Notes under the pieces: model-generated
The model's input: the letters and a program-made list of their open reading frames with translations, nothing else
Database searches by the model: none
What the model was told of the DNA's origin: nothing
Assembly: GCA_004557125.1 (NCBI GenBank)
Contig: SFET01000001.1
Location: 157,586 to 221,585 of the forward strand
Source of the DNA: Clostridiales bacterium
GTDB lineage: Bacteria > Bacillota > Clostridia > Christensenellales > Aristaeellaceae
DNA length: 64,000 nt
Direction of reading: 5' to 3'
In this document: positions 53,074 to 61,567 of the stretch, in pieces
How positions within the stretch are numbered: position 1 is the stretch's first letter
How the letters are laid out: the number at the start of each line of letters is the position of its first letter
Program-made: the position numbers and the translations under genes

Positions 53074-54045
53074 TCAGAATGCCAGCGGCAGCTGCTCTTC
53101 AGCATTGTCAATGGTAATCAAAGTCTCGGAATTGATGATGTACTGCTCGAAGGTCTCGCCTGCCAGATACTTCTCCAGTGCATCAAACGCCGCCTTGCCG
53201 AAGCGCGGGCTGCAGGTTGCAATTGCATTCATCTCGCCTGCGATGATCGCCTCAACCGCTTCCGCCTGACCGTCGATTGCAATCACCTTCACATCGGTGC
53301 CGGGGTTCATGCCGGCCGCCTTCAGTGCGAGGACTGCGCCGAGGGCCATTTCGTCGTTGTGGCAGTATACCACGTTGAAATCGCCGCCGGTGGACTGGAT
53401 GATGTTCTCCATGACCTCCTGCGCAGTGGAGCGGGACCATTCGCCGGTCTGGGTCGCCACGATGCTCATGTTGTCATGCTGATCGACGATGTTGCGGATT
53501 CCCTGCGCGCGGTCGCGAACGTCGGAGCCGCCGACAACGCCGGTGATCTCAACGATCTTGACTTCCTCATCGCCCATGTTGTCCACCAGCCACTGGCCGC
53601 ACATTTCGCCCTGCTGTACATAATCCGCAATGATGGTCGTGAGCCAGTCCTCACCCCAGGTGCCGGTCGCTTCACGATCGAGCAGGATCACCGGAACGCC
53701 GGCTTCCTTCGCTGCGGACAGCGCCGGAACGATCGCATCCATATCAATGGGCGCGATGAACAGGAAATCGACGTCCTGCGCCAGAAGGTCTTCGACGTCC
53801 GCAACCTGCTTCTCGGTGTCATATTCAGCATTGGTCATCATGTAATCGTAGCCGCGCGCGGCAGCTTCCTCTTCCATGCTCTCGACCTGGGTAATGCGCC
53901 ATGCACCATCGATGTCCAGCTCGGAGAAACCGATCTTCAGGGTGCCATCGCCGTTGATATCGCCCTTGACCTCTTCTGCGCTCGCAACCGCGAAAGCAGA
54001 CAGGCACATAACGAGTGCCAATACAATAACCAGTACCTTTTTCAT
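53074..54045 (-). CDS. Sugar ABC transporter substrate-binding protein with dockerin-like N-terminal loop
   Basis: 323 residues; GGAAGGAAG precedes ATG 54045. Signal peptide MKKVLVIVLALVMCLSAFAVASA without lipobox. Mature N-terminus reads EEVKGDINGDGTLKIGFSE; GDINGDG has the spacing of an EF-hand/dockerin calcium loop just before the type I binding-protein fold starts. Later text FLFIAPIDMDAIVPALSAAKEAGVPVILLDREATG and YCHNDEMALGAVLALKAAG is standard for Peripla_BP_4 sugar binders. First gene of the kinase/aldolase operon. Confidence 0.88.
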   Translation of the reverse strand: MKKVLVIVLALVMCLSAFAVASAEEVKGDINGDGTLKIGFSELDIDGAWRITQVESMEEEAAARGYDYMMTNAEYDTEKQVADVEDLLAQDVDFLFIAPIDMDAIVPALSAAKEAGVPVILLDREATGTWGEDWLTTIIADYVQQGEMCGQWLVDNMGDEEVKIVEITGVVGGSDVRDRAQGIRNIVDQHDNMSIVATQTGEWSRSTAQEVMENIIQSTGGDFNVVYCHNDEMALGAVLALKAAGMNPGTDVKVIAIDGQAEAVEAIIAGEMNAIATCSPRFGKAAFDALEKYLAGETFEQYIINSETLITIDNAEEQLPLAF

Positions 54046-54092
54046 GATCTTCCTTCCTTTCTTATGTCGAGCTTCAGCCCAACCTTGTAATG

Positions 54093-54121
54093 ATCGTATC
54101 AAATGTTCTTTTTTAAAACAA
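54093..54121 (-). promoter_or_regulatory. Promoter of the binding-protein operon
   Basis: Minus-strand TTGTTT (54121-54116), 17-base spacer, TACGAT (54098-54093). Imperfect, consistent with activation by the YesN-like regulator. Confidence 0.55.
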
Positions 54122-54220
54122 GCCATTTGAACGAATACCCAAAATTATTGATACAAAAACTATATTTCCAGAACATATTTTATCTGTACATGACAAATAT
54201 ATTGATATTGTTGTATCAAT
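54096..54220. promoter_or_regulatory. Repeated TTGATAC motifs upstream of the sugar operon
   Basis: The core TTGATAC occurs at 54096-54102 (minus, overlapping the -10), 54148-54154 (plus) and 54213-54219 (minus); a variant TTGATAT is at 54202-54208, forming an ATTGATA/TATCAAT dyad (54201-54220). Possible binding sites for the AraC-type regulator encoded in the operon. The region is markedly AT-rich. Confidence 0.4.
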
Positions 54221-54287
54221 GTTAAACGGCCAGTTCCGTTTCCCATCGGGTACAACCACAAACGCCCGCCTTCGTTGTTCACAAGCG

Positions 54288-54316
54288 AAAAAGGACAGCG
54301 CGGTATGTGCTATCCT
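54288..54316 (-). terminator. Terminator after the ankyrin gene
   Basis: AGGACAGC (54292-54299) pairs with GCTATCCT (54309-54316) with one wobble, then five T's on the minus strand (54292-54288). 15 bases after the stop. Confidence 0.75.
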
Positions 54317-54330
54317 CTTTCGAGTAACCT

Positions 54331-55080
54331 TTATTCCAATGAATTGAACTGTCCTTCATATTCTGTCAGTACATCCATGCATGCTGTGGCACAGGCCTCC
54401 TCAGCATATTCATATGGGGTCCGTCCATCCGGCGCGGGGATCGGTTCCACATGATAATCATACAGCAGGCGCTTCAAAAGCGCGCTGCGGTCTTCCCCTA
54501 TCACGGGATACAATATGGACCAGCCATCAGCTGCGATTGTGCTCTCCCCACTCCCGATCAACCGGCAAATGCTGTCTTCGATGCGGGGATCCTTGGAATA
54601 AGACAATTTATAGGCAAGACTAAACAATGGCGTCCGGACGGCATAATAGCTTTTCTTATCGACATCGACTCCGTTCTCGACCAGAAGTTTAACAATTTCA
54701 AACTCCGTCGGATTGTTCCAAAGAACTGCAGATTCCAAAGGTAGTGTAAATGGCTCCGGCGCATAATTTGGGTCAGCCCCACGGTTGAGACAGGCTTCAA
54801 CGACCGCAACATTTCCGTACCTGCAAGCCAGTTCCAGAGGCGTGTGCGTTGCATCCAGATCCATTCGGATGAACAATTTGCCGATGATGGAGGGAACCGT
54901 CAGAGAATCGATGTTGCCGATTCCCGATGAAATGAGCGCAATTGCCGCATCCGGGTTGGTTCGAATGCAATGGCACGTCAAACTGGAATAGCCGTAATTC
55001 CAGACATACAGCAGCACAATGATGAGCATGCATATGCGTATCAACCAGCGCTTTCTCCGTCCGGGAAAGGTTTGAGCCAT
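54331..55080 (-). CDS. Membrane-anchored ankyrin-repeat protein
   Basis: 249 residues. ATG 55080 is ten bases after GGAGG, a rather long spacing. A single membrane segment (RWLIRICMLIIVLLYVWNYG, about 14-33) is followed by ankyrin repeats: THTPLELACRYGNVAVVEACLNRGADPN, ESAVLWNNPTEFEIVKLLVENGVDVD and GRTPYEYAEEACATACMDVL. Lower GC than its neighbours. Immediately upstream on the same strand lies an RHS-like remnant, and ankyrin proteins are known immunity partners of such toxins, so an orphan immunity role is possible but unproven. Confidence 0.75.
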   Translation of the reverse strand: MAQTFPGRRKRWLIRICMLIIVLLYVWNYGYSSLTCHCIRTNPDAAIALISSGIGNIDSLTVPSIIGKLFIRMDLDATHTPLELACRYGNVAVVEACLNRGADPNYAPEPFTLPLESAVLWNNPTEFEIVKLLVENGVDVDKKSYYAVRTPLFSLAYKLSYSKDPRIEDSICRLIGSGESTIAADGWSILYPVIGEDRSALLKRLLYDYHVEPIPAPDGRTPYEYAEEACATACMDVLTEYEGQFNSLE

Positions 55081-55346
55081 CCGGATGCATCCTCCTTCGC
55101 GTTTCCACAGAAGTCGTACGGCGACATATCCTGTCCAAAGTGTGCGGCCCGGCAAATGCGCCGCAGAGCATGTCTGTATTCTACCACACGATTTCCGGCA
55201 GCGTCAACGATGACCATGATGTCGCCCCGGAAGTTGCGCATGGGAACAACCGAATACGCGCTCCACAGCGAGCCGATCACCCATCCGGCAGGAGAGCCAT
55301 GGATATAGAAGATCTGCGCTTCTTCGGGGCTATGTGTAGACCCCAT
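55041..55346 (-). pseudogene. Remnant of an RHS/YD-repeat protein
   Basis: 101-codon open stretch. The piece IFYIHGSPAGWVIG...PMRNFRGDIMVIVDAAGNRVVEY resembles the end of an RHS core (FLYDGSGNPVG...YLKNLQGDVIAIVDAAGNVV-type pattern), after which similarity stops and the frame runs into the ankyrin gene. No start context, no signal and no toxin domain are visible, so a decayed fragment is more likely than a gene. Confidence 0.4.
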
Positions 55347-55391
55347 AATTTCTGCAGGTTCGCTTGTATGAACCGCTCCTATTCCAAGAAA

Positions 55392-55420
55392 TTGACATGC
55401 CTAAATTGGAATGTTATAAT
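55392..55420 (+). promoter_or_regulatory. Consensus sigma-A promoter
   Basis: TTGACA (55392-55397), 17-base spacer, TATAAT (55415-55420): exact consensus, 20 bases before the small membrane-protein gene. Confidence 0.85.
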
Positions 55421-55439
55421 TGTTTGGGAGGTGGCTCAT

Positions 55440-55910
55440 ATGAAAACCTTTGGGAGAACTGGTTCGTTGATACGTCGGGCGCTGGTTCTGTTATTGGGCA
55501 TATTTTTTATCGGAGCTTTTATCTACAATGTGTTGCCTGATATTATACTGATTCGTCAGGGCAGATGGCTTGCCCACAAAGAGTGGCTGCAATCCTTGCA
55601 TCCGAATACGATACATTCGCTCTCCATGTCCGTATTGTACTATGGTATTTTCGGTGCAATCTCTTCAGCTTCGCTGCTGGCGATGGGGATTTTTGTGTTG
55701 CGCTCATGGAATATCCGAAGATGGAAGGGCGTTGCGGTTTGTGCGGGTATATGCCTGGTGATTTATGTCGCGAAGGAGATCATCGGATATTTGATTGCTC
55801 AGCCCGATTCGTATTCTGTTCCGATCATCGGATTGTGGCTCTATCCGGCAATGATTCTGTACGCATTTGCATGTAAATACCTTTATCTTCGAAGTTCTCA
55901 GCAAGCATAA
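55440..55910 (+). CDS. Hypothetical polytopic membrane protein
   Basis: 156 residues; GGGAGG precedes ATG 55440 and a perfect consensus promoter lies just upstream. Four hydrophobic segments: about 14-34, 62-84, 93-112 and 120-143. No family recognised. Base composition is lower in GC than most of the window, which with the neighbouring RHS remnant suggests a laterally acquired patch. Ends before the 15-bp terminator hairpin at 56036. Confidence 0.7.
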   Translation: MKTFGRTGSLIRRALVLLLGIFFIGAFIYNVLPDIILIRQGRWLAHKEWLQSLHPNTIHSLSMSVLYYGIFGAISSASLLAMGIFVLRSWNIRRWKGVAVCAGICLVIYVAKEIIGYLIAQPDSYSVPIIGLWLYPAMILYAFACKYLYLRSSQQA

Positions 55911-56035
55911 ACGAACACCTCTCGCGTGATCTCCGCGCTGAATTATCATATTATTTCCGATGTTTTCATGCTCCCCCTGCACGGTCCGGTTTTTGGTCGA
56001 TTCGGGGGATCAGATATACCAATGGAAAATCAGAA

Positions 56036-56077
56036 CAAAGGTGCGCAACCGTTGATACAAATGGTTGCGCACCTTTG
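56036..56077. terminator. Bidirectional terminator hairpin
   Basis: Perfect 15-bp stem CAAAGGTGCGCAACC (56036-56050) with its complement (56063-56077), 12-base loop, between convergent genes. Confidence 0.8.
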
Positions 56078-56163
56078 TGGTGGAGCTGGTTCATCATGAT
56101 ACAGTGGGCGATGCACCCGAGAGAATGCAAAGGCAGGTACATCACCCCTTTCTTTGAACGCGC

Positions 56164-57309
56164 TTATCCGAACAGCTCCGCCGCCCTCTTCATGCGATCG
56201 GCGACCTTCACGCCGAAGGGACAGCGGCCCTCGCAGCCCCTGCAGCCGATGCACTCGTCCGCGTGGTGCGTCAGGTTGGCGTAGTGCTCGCGCAGGGAGG
56301 CGGGAACCTCCGGCTGCATCACCGCCAGATCGTACAGCTTGTTCACCATGGCGATGTCGATGTCCGCCGGGCAGGGCTTGCAGTGGCCGCAGTAGGTGCA
56401 CTCTCCGCCCGCAAAGCTGTGCTTCGGCGCATTCGCCAGTACGCTGGCGTAGTCCTTGGCCGCATCGTCCGCCGTCTCATACGCGACGGCCTGGTCGATC
56501 TGCTCCCGGGTGTCGTAGCCGCAGAGCACGGAATCCACCCCGGGCTTGGTCAGGCAGTAGTGGATGCACTGCACGGGCGTGAGCTCCGTGCCGAAGGGCG
56601 AGCGCTGCGCATCGAAGAGCCGTCCGCCCGCGAAGGGCTTCATGCAGGTGATGCCCACGTCGTTCTGCTCGCAGAGCTTGTACAGCTCGACGCGGCTGGG
56701 ATCGATCCCGGCAAGCGATGCGTCGTAGCTCTCGGCGAAATAGTTGTCCAGGTTGTCCGTGGGCGGCATCAGGTCGAAGGCGGGATTGACGCTGAAGAGG
56801 ATCATCTCGATGAAGCCCGCCCCGGCCGCCCGCTTTGCAATCACCGGGTTGTGGGTGGACAAGCCGATGTGGCGGATGATGCCCTTCTCATGCAGCCCGT
56901 GGACGTACCGGATGTACTCCGTGTTCATGCATGCATCCCAGTCGCGCTCCGTGTCCACGTAGTGAATCATGCCCAGGTCGATGTAGCCGCCGCCAATGCG
57001 CGCCAGCAGATCCTCAAAGGCAGGCCGGACAAACTTTATGTCCCGGGTCCGCACGTACTGGCCGTTCTGCCAGGTCGCGCCGATGTGCCCCTGCACGAAC
57101 CACTCGTCCCGGCAGGGCGCAATCGCCTTTCCGATGATGTCCCTGGACTTCGGGTCGGCCATCCAGCAGTCGATGATGTTGATCCCCTTCTCGTAGGCGT
57201 AGCGGATCAGATCGACGGAGTGCTCCACATCGTGCCGCTCCAGCCACTCCCCGCCGAAGCCCACCTCGCTGACCATGAGGCCGGTCTTGCCCAATCTTCT
57301 GTACTGCAT
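56164..57309 (-). CDS. Aldo/keto reductase with [4Fe-4S] C-terminus, second copy
   Basis: 381 residues from ATG 57309 with AGGAGGAAGT upstream. MQYRRLGKTGLMVSEVGFGGEWL starts the AKR barrel; the usual DxxxxY active-site segment reads IIDCWMADPKS, so the catalytic Tyr is not obvious. Fe-S motifs CTYCGHCKPCPADIDI and CIGCRGCEGRCPFGVKV are complete. Distant from the copy at 29360. Substrate unknown. Confidence 0.88.
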   Translation of the reverse strand: MQYRRLGKTGLMVSEVGFGGEWLERHDVEHSVDLIRYAYEKGINIIDCWMADPKSRDIIGKAIAPCRDEWFVQGHIGATWQNGQYVRTRDIKFVRPAFEDLLARIGGGYIDLGMIHYVDTERDWDACMNTEYIRYVHGLHEKGIIRHIGLSTHNPVIAKRAAGAGFIEMILFSVNPAFDLMPPTDNLDNYFAESYDASLAGIDPSRVELYKLCEQNDVGITCMKPFAGGRLFDAQRSPFGTELTPVQCIHYCLTKPGVDSVLCGYDTREQIDQAVAYETADDAAKDYASVLANAPKHSFAGGECTYCGHCKPCPADIDIAMVNKLYDLAVMQPEVPASLREHYANLTHHADECIGCRGCEGRCPFGVKVADRMKRAAELFG

Positions 57310-57372
57310 ACTTCCTCCTGTATGAATTTTGCTGCTTCTATGATACCACATGCGTAGCGGCAGGGCAATCCA

Positions 57373-58263
57373 TCAGATGAAGATGTTGACTGCGCCGATG
57401 ATGGCCCCGATGACGGCCCCGAGATTGACCACGGTCTGCAATTCGTTCTTCATCACGGACAGTACCAGCTCCTCCAGCTCCCGCACGTCCATATCGTTGA
57501 TCTTCGCCTCCACGATGCCCCGCACGTCGATGCAGCCGACGAGGCCGGCGGCGTGATCGTCGATGAGCCTGTCCACCACATTCGTCAGCATCCGGCGGAT
57601 GCAGTCCGCGTCCACATGGAGCTGTTCAAGGCCGTCGCACACCGGCCGGTTCAGCAGGTCCTCCAGCTCATGGCGAACCATGGGCGCGGCCTTCTCCAGA
57701 CCGTGCTCGTCGATGTAGCCATCGATCGCCTGCACGACCTTCTCCGAGATGGAATCCATGGAGATTCCGCCCAGGAACATGGCGACCATCGGGTTGGACA
57801 GCAGCGCACCGAAGGACGATTGCAGCATGTCATTGACCATCGCGCGCAGATCGATGGATTTGACGCCGTCCAGAATCTTCTGGCCCAGCAGCGTGCTCGC
57901 GCGATCGAGCGCCGCATCCAGCTCCTCCGCCGGGATCGCGCCGTCCGTCAGACTCCGGATCGAAGCATCGCTGCCCGCGATGGCGGTCGTGACGCCGTCG
58001 ACGATCTTCTCCTGTATGCCGCTGCGCTTCACGCCCTCCAGGATGTCCTGCCGGGTGATCAGCCGGTCGCTGACCGCGTTGCCCACCGCCGTCGCAAGCC
58101 GCGCCTTGTTCTTCGGAATCACGCCGGGCGTCATCGGCAGCCGCCACTTCCCGATGTGCAGCGCCCGCCTGGGCAGAAACAGCATCTTGATGGCGACATA
58201 GTTGGTGCAATAGCCGATCAGCGCGCCGATCAGCACCGGCAGAATGATTTGATACAGCTTCAT
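57373..58263 (-). CDS. DUF445 family membrane protein
   Basis: 296 residues from ATG 58263. N-terminal membrane segment IILPVLIGALIGYCTNYVAIKMLFLPRRALHIGKWRLPMTPGVIPKNKARLA is the DUF445 hallmark and a second membrane segment ends the chain (VVNLGAVIGAIIGAVNIFI). The helical middle is thought to project from the membrane. Family role is unclear; Bacillus YheB-type members associate with spores or envelope. Confidence 0.88.
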   Translation of the reverse strand: MKLYQIILPVLIGALIGYCTNYVAIKMLFLPRRALHIGKWRLPMTPGVIPKNKARLATAVGNAVSDRLITRQDILEGVKRSGIQEKIVDGVTTAIAGSDASIRSLTDGAIPAEELDAALDRASTLLGQKILDGVKSIDLRAMVNDMLQSSFGALLSNPMVAMFLGGISMDSISEKVVQAIDGYIDEHGLEKAAPMVRHELEDLLNRPVCDGLEQLHVDADCIRRMLTNVVDRLIDDHAAGLVGCIDVRGIVEAKINDMDVRELEELVLSVMKNELQTVVNLGAVIGAIIGAVNIFI

Positions 58264-58456
58264 GGATAAGCCTCCCTTGCCCCTCCCGGAAGCATCCCCG
58301 GCAGGGTATATCGTGAAATCCATCTATTGTACCACAGATCTATCCATCCTGCAATCGCATGACGCCTTGCAAACGGATCAATGCGTGATATAATACAGAT
58401 CAGGCAAACGTATCATCGAATGTTTGAGGGGCCCCTGAGCCGGAAAGGAAGCTGCA

Positions 58457-59293
58457 ATGTGCGACAGAAGCATCGGATTTGACAGGATTCAGAACGCCAG
58501 GGATCTGGGCGGCCTGCGCGCGGCGGATGGCCGCGTCATCGCACCGGGGCTTCTGATCCGCTCCGCAAACCTGGCGGAGGCGACGGAAGCGGACGTGCGG
58601 ATTCTGCGGGAGAAATACCATCTCGCAAAAATCATCGATCTGCGAACCGAAGCTGAGCGCAGAGAGAAGCCCGATGCGGCCATGAACGCTGTGGAGCACC
58701 TCCCGATTCCGATCTTTGAGGCGGGCGTCGCGGGCATCTCGCACGAACAACAAAACGGCAGCGCACAGCTGCTCGCGATCCTGCCGAAGATGGAGCCGCT
58801 GTATCGCAGAATGGTGACCGAGCCATCCTGCCGGGAAAACCTGGGCAGGGCGGCGCGCTGCGTCATGGAGCACGATTTCTCAAGGGGCAGCGTCCTGTGG
58901 CACTGCACCGAGGGCAAGGATCGCTGCGGACTGCTCAGCGCAGTGCTGCTCCTGGCGCTCGGAACGGATCGGAGCGCGATCATGGAGGACTATCTGCTGA
59001 CCAACCGCGTGAATGCGCCCAAGGCTGAACGCTATGCCCGACAAATGCGCGCAGCCGGGAAATCCGAGATGGAGGCAGCGGCGATCCGGGACGTCTTTCT
59101 CGCAAAGAGGGAATATCTGGACGCGGCCTTTTCCGCCATCGACGCGCAGTTTTCGGATGCGGATGCATTTCTGCGCGACGGTCTGAGTCTTTCAGAGGAG
59201 CTGATCGACCGGTTCCGAAGCAGCGTGCTGGAATCAGCAGCCGGAACGCGGAGCGTATCTCCCAAACCCGCAAGGAACGGAGATGTTATATAA
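58457..59293 (+). CDS. Tyrosine-protein phosphatase (Y_phosphatase3 type)
   Basis: 278 residues; GGAAAGGAAG upstream. FDRIQNARDLGGLRAADGRVIAPGLLIRSANLAEAT is typical of the bacterial dual-specificity/lipid-like phosphatases; the P-loop HCTEGKDRCG carries catalytic Cys and Arg (CX5R). May act on phosphotyrosine or phosphoinositides. Overlaps the GNAT gene by 11 bases. Confidence 0.88.
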   Translation: MCDRSIGFDRIQNARDLGGLRAADGRVIAPGLLIRSANLAEATEADVRILREKYHLAKIIDLRTEAERREKPDAAMNAVEHLPIPIFEAGVAGISHEQQNGSAQLLAILPKMEPLYRRMVTEPSCRENLGRAARCVMEHDFSRGSVLWHCTEGKDRCGLLSAVLLLALGTDRSAIMEDYLLTNRVNAPKAERYARQMRAAGKSEMEAAAIRDVFLAKREYLDAAFSAIDAQFSDADAFLRDGLSLSEELIDRFRSSVLESAAGTRSVSPKPARNGDVI

Positions 59294-59750
59294 TATGAAG
59301 TTTTTACGGACAGACGGACAAGACAGGGATTTCGCGGAGAACTGCAGGCGACTGGATGCGGATCTTGAAGCGCGCGTGGGGAGAGAGATTCAGCGCGGCA
59401 AATATGAAAAGTACAACCAGCTCGATGCGATTCATGAGGCAATCGTCGTGTATGAAGACGGCGTTCTGGCCGGCGCCGGAGCCATTCGGCGATACGACGA
59501 CGCGAGCGTGGAACTGAAACGGATCTATGTCTCTCCCATGTTCCGCAGAAAAGGAATCGCACAAGAACTGGTTTCGCAGCTGATTCAGTGGGCGAAGGAA
59601 GTGGGATACCGGAGGATGCTCCTCGAAACCGGCGAAAAGCTGAGTGGGTCGATTGCCCTGTATGCAAAGCTGGGTTTTGAGCGGATCCCGAATTACGGTC
59701 CCTATGCGGACATGCCGGAATCCATTTGCATGGCAAGGGAAATCCAATAG
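59283..59750 (+). CDS. GNAT-family N-acetyltransferase
   Basis: 155 residues. ATG 59283 with AAGGAA five bases upstream; ATG 59295 is possible. Acetyl-CoA loop in ELKRIYVSPMFRRKGIAQELVSQLIQWAKEVGY and the later ETGEKLSGSIALYAKLGFERIPNYGPY fit a PanZ/YitI-like small GNAT. Substrate unknown. Confidence 0.88.
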   Translation: MLYNMKFLRTDGQDRDFAENCRRLDADLEARVGREIQRGKYEKYNQLDAIHEAIVVYEDGVLAGAGAIRRYDDASVELKRIYVSPMFRRKGIAQELVSQLIQWAKEVGYRRMLLETGEKLSGSIALYAKLGFERIPNYGPYADMPESICMAREIQ

Positions 59751-59790
59751 GAGAATGCCGTGCAGTCTGATGACCGGATGAACGATCCGT

Positions 59791-60252
59791 TCATGCCTTC
59801 TCCGTCGGGAACACCAGCCCGAATTCCTCCAGAACACAGAGGCCGCTCTCGTCAAAGCATTTCCCCACAGCGCGATAATCCGGGGAAAAGGCCCGCCGGT
59901 GGATCTCTCTCCACTCTGCGAGGGTCTTGTTTCCTTCGCCCTCCTTGTAGGCATGCTCCGCCGGCACCTCGTCAAACGGAACCAGCGATACCTTCGTATC
60001 ACGTATGACCGCGGCGGCAGTACCGTCATCATGGAGAATGACGCTGAAGCAGCCCGGTTCCGGCAGCGCCGCACCCTCCGTTTCGTATGCGATCAGTGTG
60101 TTGGCCGTCGCCGTCTTGATCCCTGCCAGAACCAGCGCCGCCAGTTCGTCGGTGGCAGGCCCGCCACCACAGAACGCCCATGCTTCGTAGGGTGTATCGG
60201 GCGCAATCCCGCTTTCCGCGCAGAAGCGGCTCCACATTTCCTTCTCTGTCAT
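59791..60252 (-). CDS. ASCH-domain protein
   Basis: 153 residues from ATG 60252. YEAWAFCGGGPATDELAALVLAGIKTATANTLIAYE with the GxKxxT-type motif and DDGTAAAVIRDTKVSLVPFDEV define an ASCH domain, an RNA-binding or N4-acetylcytidine amidohydrolase-related fold (YqfB-like). Cytoplasmic. No neighbours of clear related function. Confidence 0.85.
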   Translation of the reverse strand: MTEKEMWSRFCAESGIAPDTPYEAWAFCGGGPATDELAALVLAGIKTATANTLIAYETEGAALPEPGCFSVILHDDGTAAAVIRDTKVSLVPFDEVPAEHAYKEGEGNKTLAEWREIHRRAFSPDYRAVGKCFDESGLCVLEEFGLVFPTEKA

Positions 60253-60278
60253 CGCCCTGCTCCTCCTTCTAACAAAAT

Positions 60279-60527
60279 TCATTCGTCCGCCAGACGGTAG
60301 CCCACACCCACTTCAGTGAGGATATAGCGGGGTCGGGCGGGACTCTTCTCGATCTTGCGGCGCAGACCCGCCGTCAGTGTGCGCAGCGCCTGGGTGTCCC
60401 GGCCGTAGCTTGCGCCCCGGAGCCGGCGCATGGCCAACGCCGCGCTGTCCGTCTTGCGGCAATGGATCCTTTCCCGCCGCATAAGGTCAGGAAGGTGTGT
60501 GCGCAGGCTTGGAAGCGATCCTCTCAT
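60279..60527 (-). pseudogene. C-terminal fragment of an OmpR/KdpE-type response regulator
   Basis: Only the end of a winged-helix domain is readable: YGRDTQALRTLTAGLRRKIEKSPARPRYILTEVGVGYRLAD. The preceding 38 codons do not look like a regulator and there is no receiver domain, so the gene is a truncated remnant. Confidence 0.65.
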
Positions 60528-60566
60528 TTTTGATCTGCCATTATCCGCCCCATCATCGTACGTCCA

Positions 60567-61037
60567 TCAATACACTTTGGCCCAGTCGGCGAGCGCCCTG
60601 TCGGATGCGCCGTTCACCACCTTTCCAGCCTTCCAGTCTGCATTCGGGCAGAGCTTCCTGAGCTCGTCCACCGTTCTTCCCATGCCGCTGCCGCCGGAGG
60701 TGGCAAAGGGAACGACCGTCTTGCCGGAAAGATCGTAGCTTTCCACAAAGGTGCTGATGATCCGGGGCGCGACATACCACCAGATGGGAAAGCCGATGAA
60801 TACCGTATCGTAATCCGCCATATTTGGAAGCCCTTCGGCAATCTCCGGGCGGGAGGCGGGGTCGTTCATTTCCTCACTGCTGCGACTGTGGTTGTTTGTC
60901 CAGTTCAGATCGGCGCCGGTATAGGGCACCGCAGGCTTGATCTCAAACAGGTCGGCTCCCGCCGCCTTCGCCAGACGTTCCGCGGCCCTTCTCGTCGTGC
61001 CGCTGGCGGAAAAGTACGCTACCAGTTTCCTGCGCAT
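60567..61037 (-). CDS. Flavodoxin
   Basis: 156 residues from ATG 61037 (GGAGG nine bases upstream). FMN phosphate loop AYFSASGTTRRAAERLA, then LFEIKPAVPYTGADLNWTNN and YDTVFIGFPIWWYVAPRIISTFVE, with WWYVAP forming the isoalloxazine stack, are typical of the flavodoxin_4 group in gut Firmicutes. Overlaps the cupin gene stop region, so they form an operon. Confidence 0.9.
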   Translation of the reverse strand: MRRKLVAYFSASGTTRRAAERLAKAAGADLFEIKPAVPYTGADLNWTNNHSRSSEEMNDPASRPEIAEGLPNMADYDTVFIGFPIWWYVAPRIISTFVESYDLSGKTVVPFATSGGSGMGRTVDELRKLCPNADWKAGKVVNGASDRALADWAKVY

Positions 61038-61038
61038 T

Positions 61039-61479
61039 TCATTCTGCCTCCAACCCGCTGTATTCCGCATCCGTGACTGGCGCACACCATTCGTTGGAGC
61101 TTGCCTCACCAGGTATCTCTAACGCAATATGGGAGAACCAGCTGTCCTTCTTCGCTCCGTGCCAGTGCCTGACCTCGGGCGGAATGACAATGACCATGCC
61201 TGCGGTCAGCGACACGGGGGCTTTGCCAGCTTCCTGGTACCAGCCTTCACCGGCAGTGCAGATCAGCATCTGTCCTCCGCCTTTGTTTGCATGATGGATG
61301 TGCCAGTTGTTCCGGCAACCCGGTTCGAAGCTGACATTTGCCAGGAAAATCCCGTCTTCCGGCTTTGTCAGCGGATTCAGATACGACTGCCCGATAAAAT
61401 ACCGCGCATAGGTCGTATTCTCCGTGCCCAGTCCAAACACATTCTGCTGTTCGAATTCATTCTGATCCAGTGCTTTCAT
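61039..61479 (-). CDS. Cupin-domain protein
   Basis: 146 residues. Cupin motif 1 PGCRNNWHIHHANKGGGQMLICTAGEGWYQEAG has the metal-binding His pair and Glu/Gln; motif 2 VIVIPPEVRHWHGAKKD supplies the last His. The arrangement resembles cupins paired with carboxymuconolactone decarboxylase-like proteins. Co-transcribed with flavodoxin. Function unknown; redox or aromatic metabolism is a guess. Confidence 0.88.
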   Translation of the reverse strand: MKALDQNEFEQQNVFGLGTENTTYARYFIGQSYLNPLTKPEDGIFLANVSFEPGCRNNWHIHHANKGGGQMLICTAGEGWYQEAGKAPVSLTAGMVIVIPPEVRHWHGAKKDSWFSHIALEIPGEASSNEWCAPVTDAEYSGLEAE

Positions 61480-61567
61480 CTTCGCAATCCTCCGATCGAT
61501 CGCATGTCGCGCGGTATCATTGGTGGAAGCATCAGGCAGAGCGCCGCGATTATGGAAATCGGGGGGG

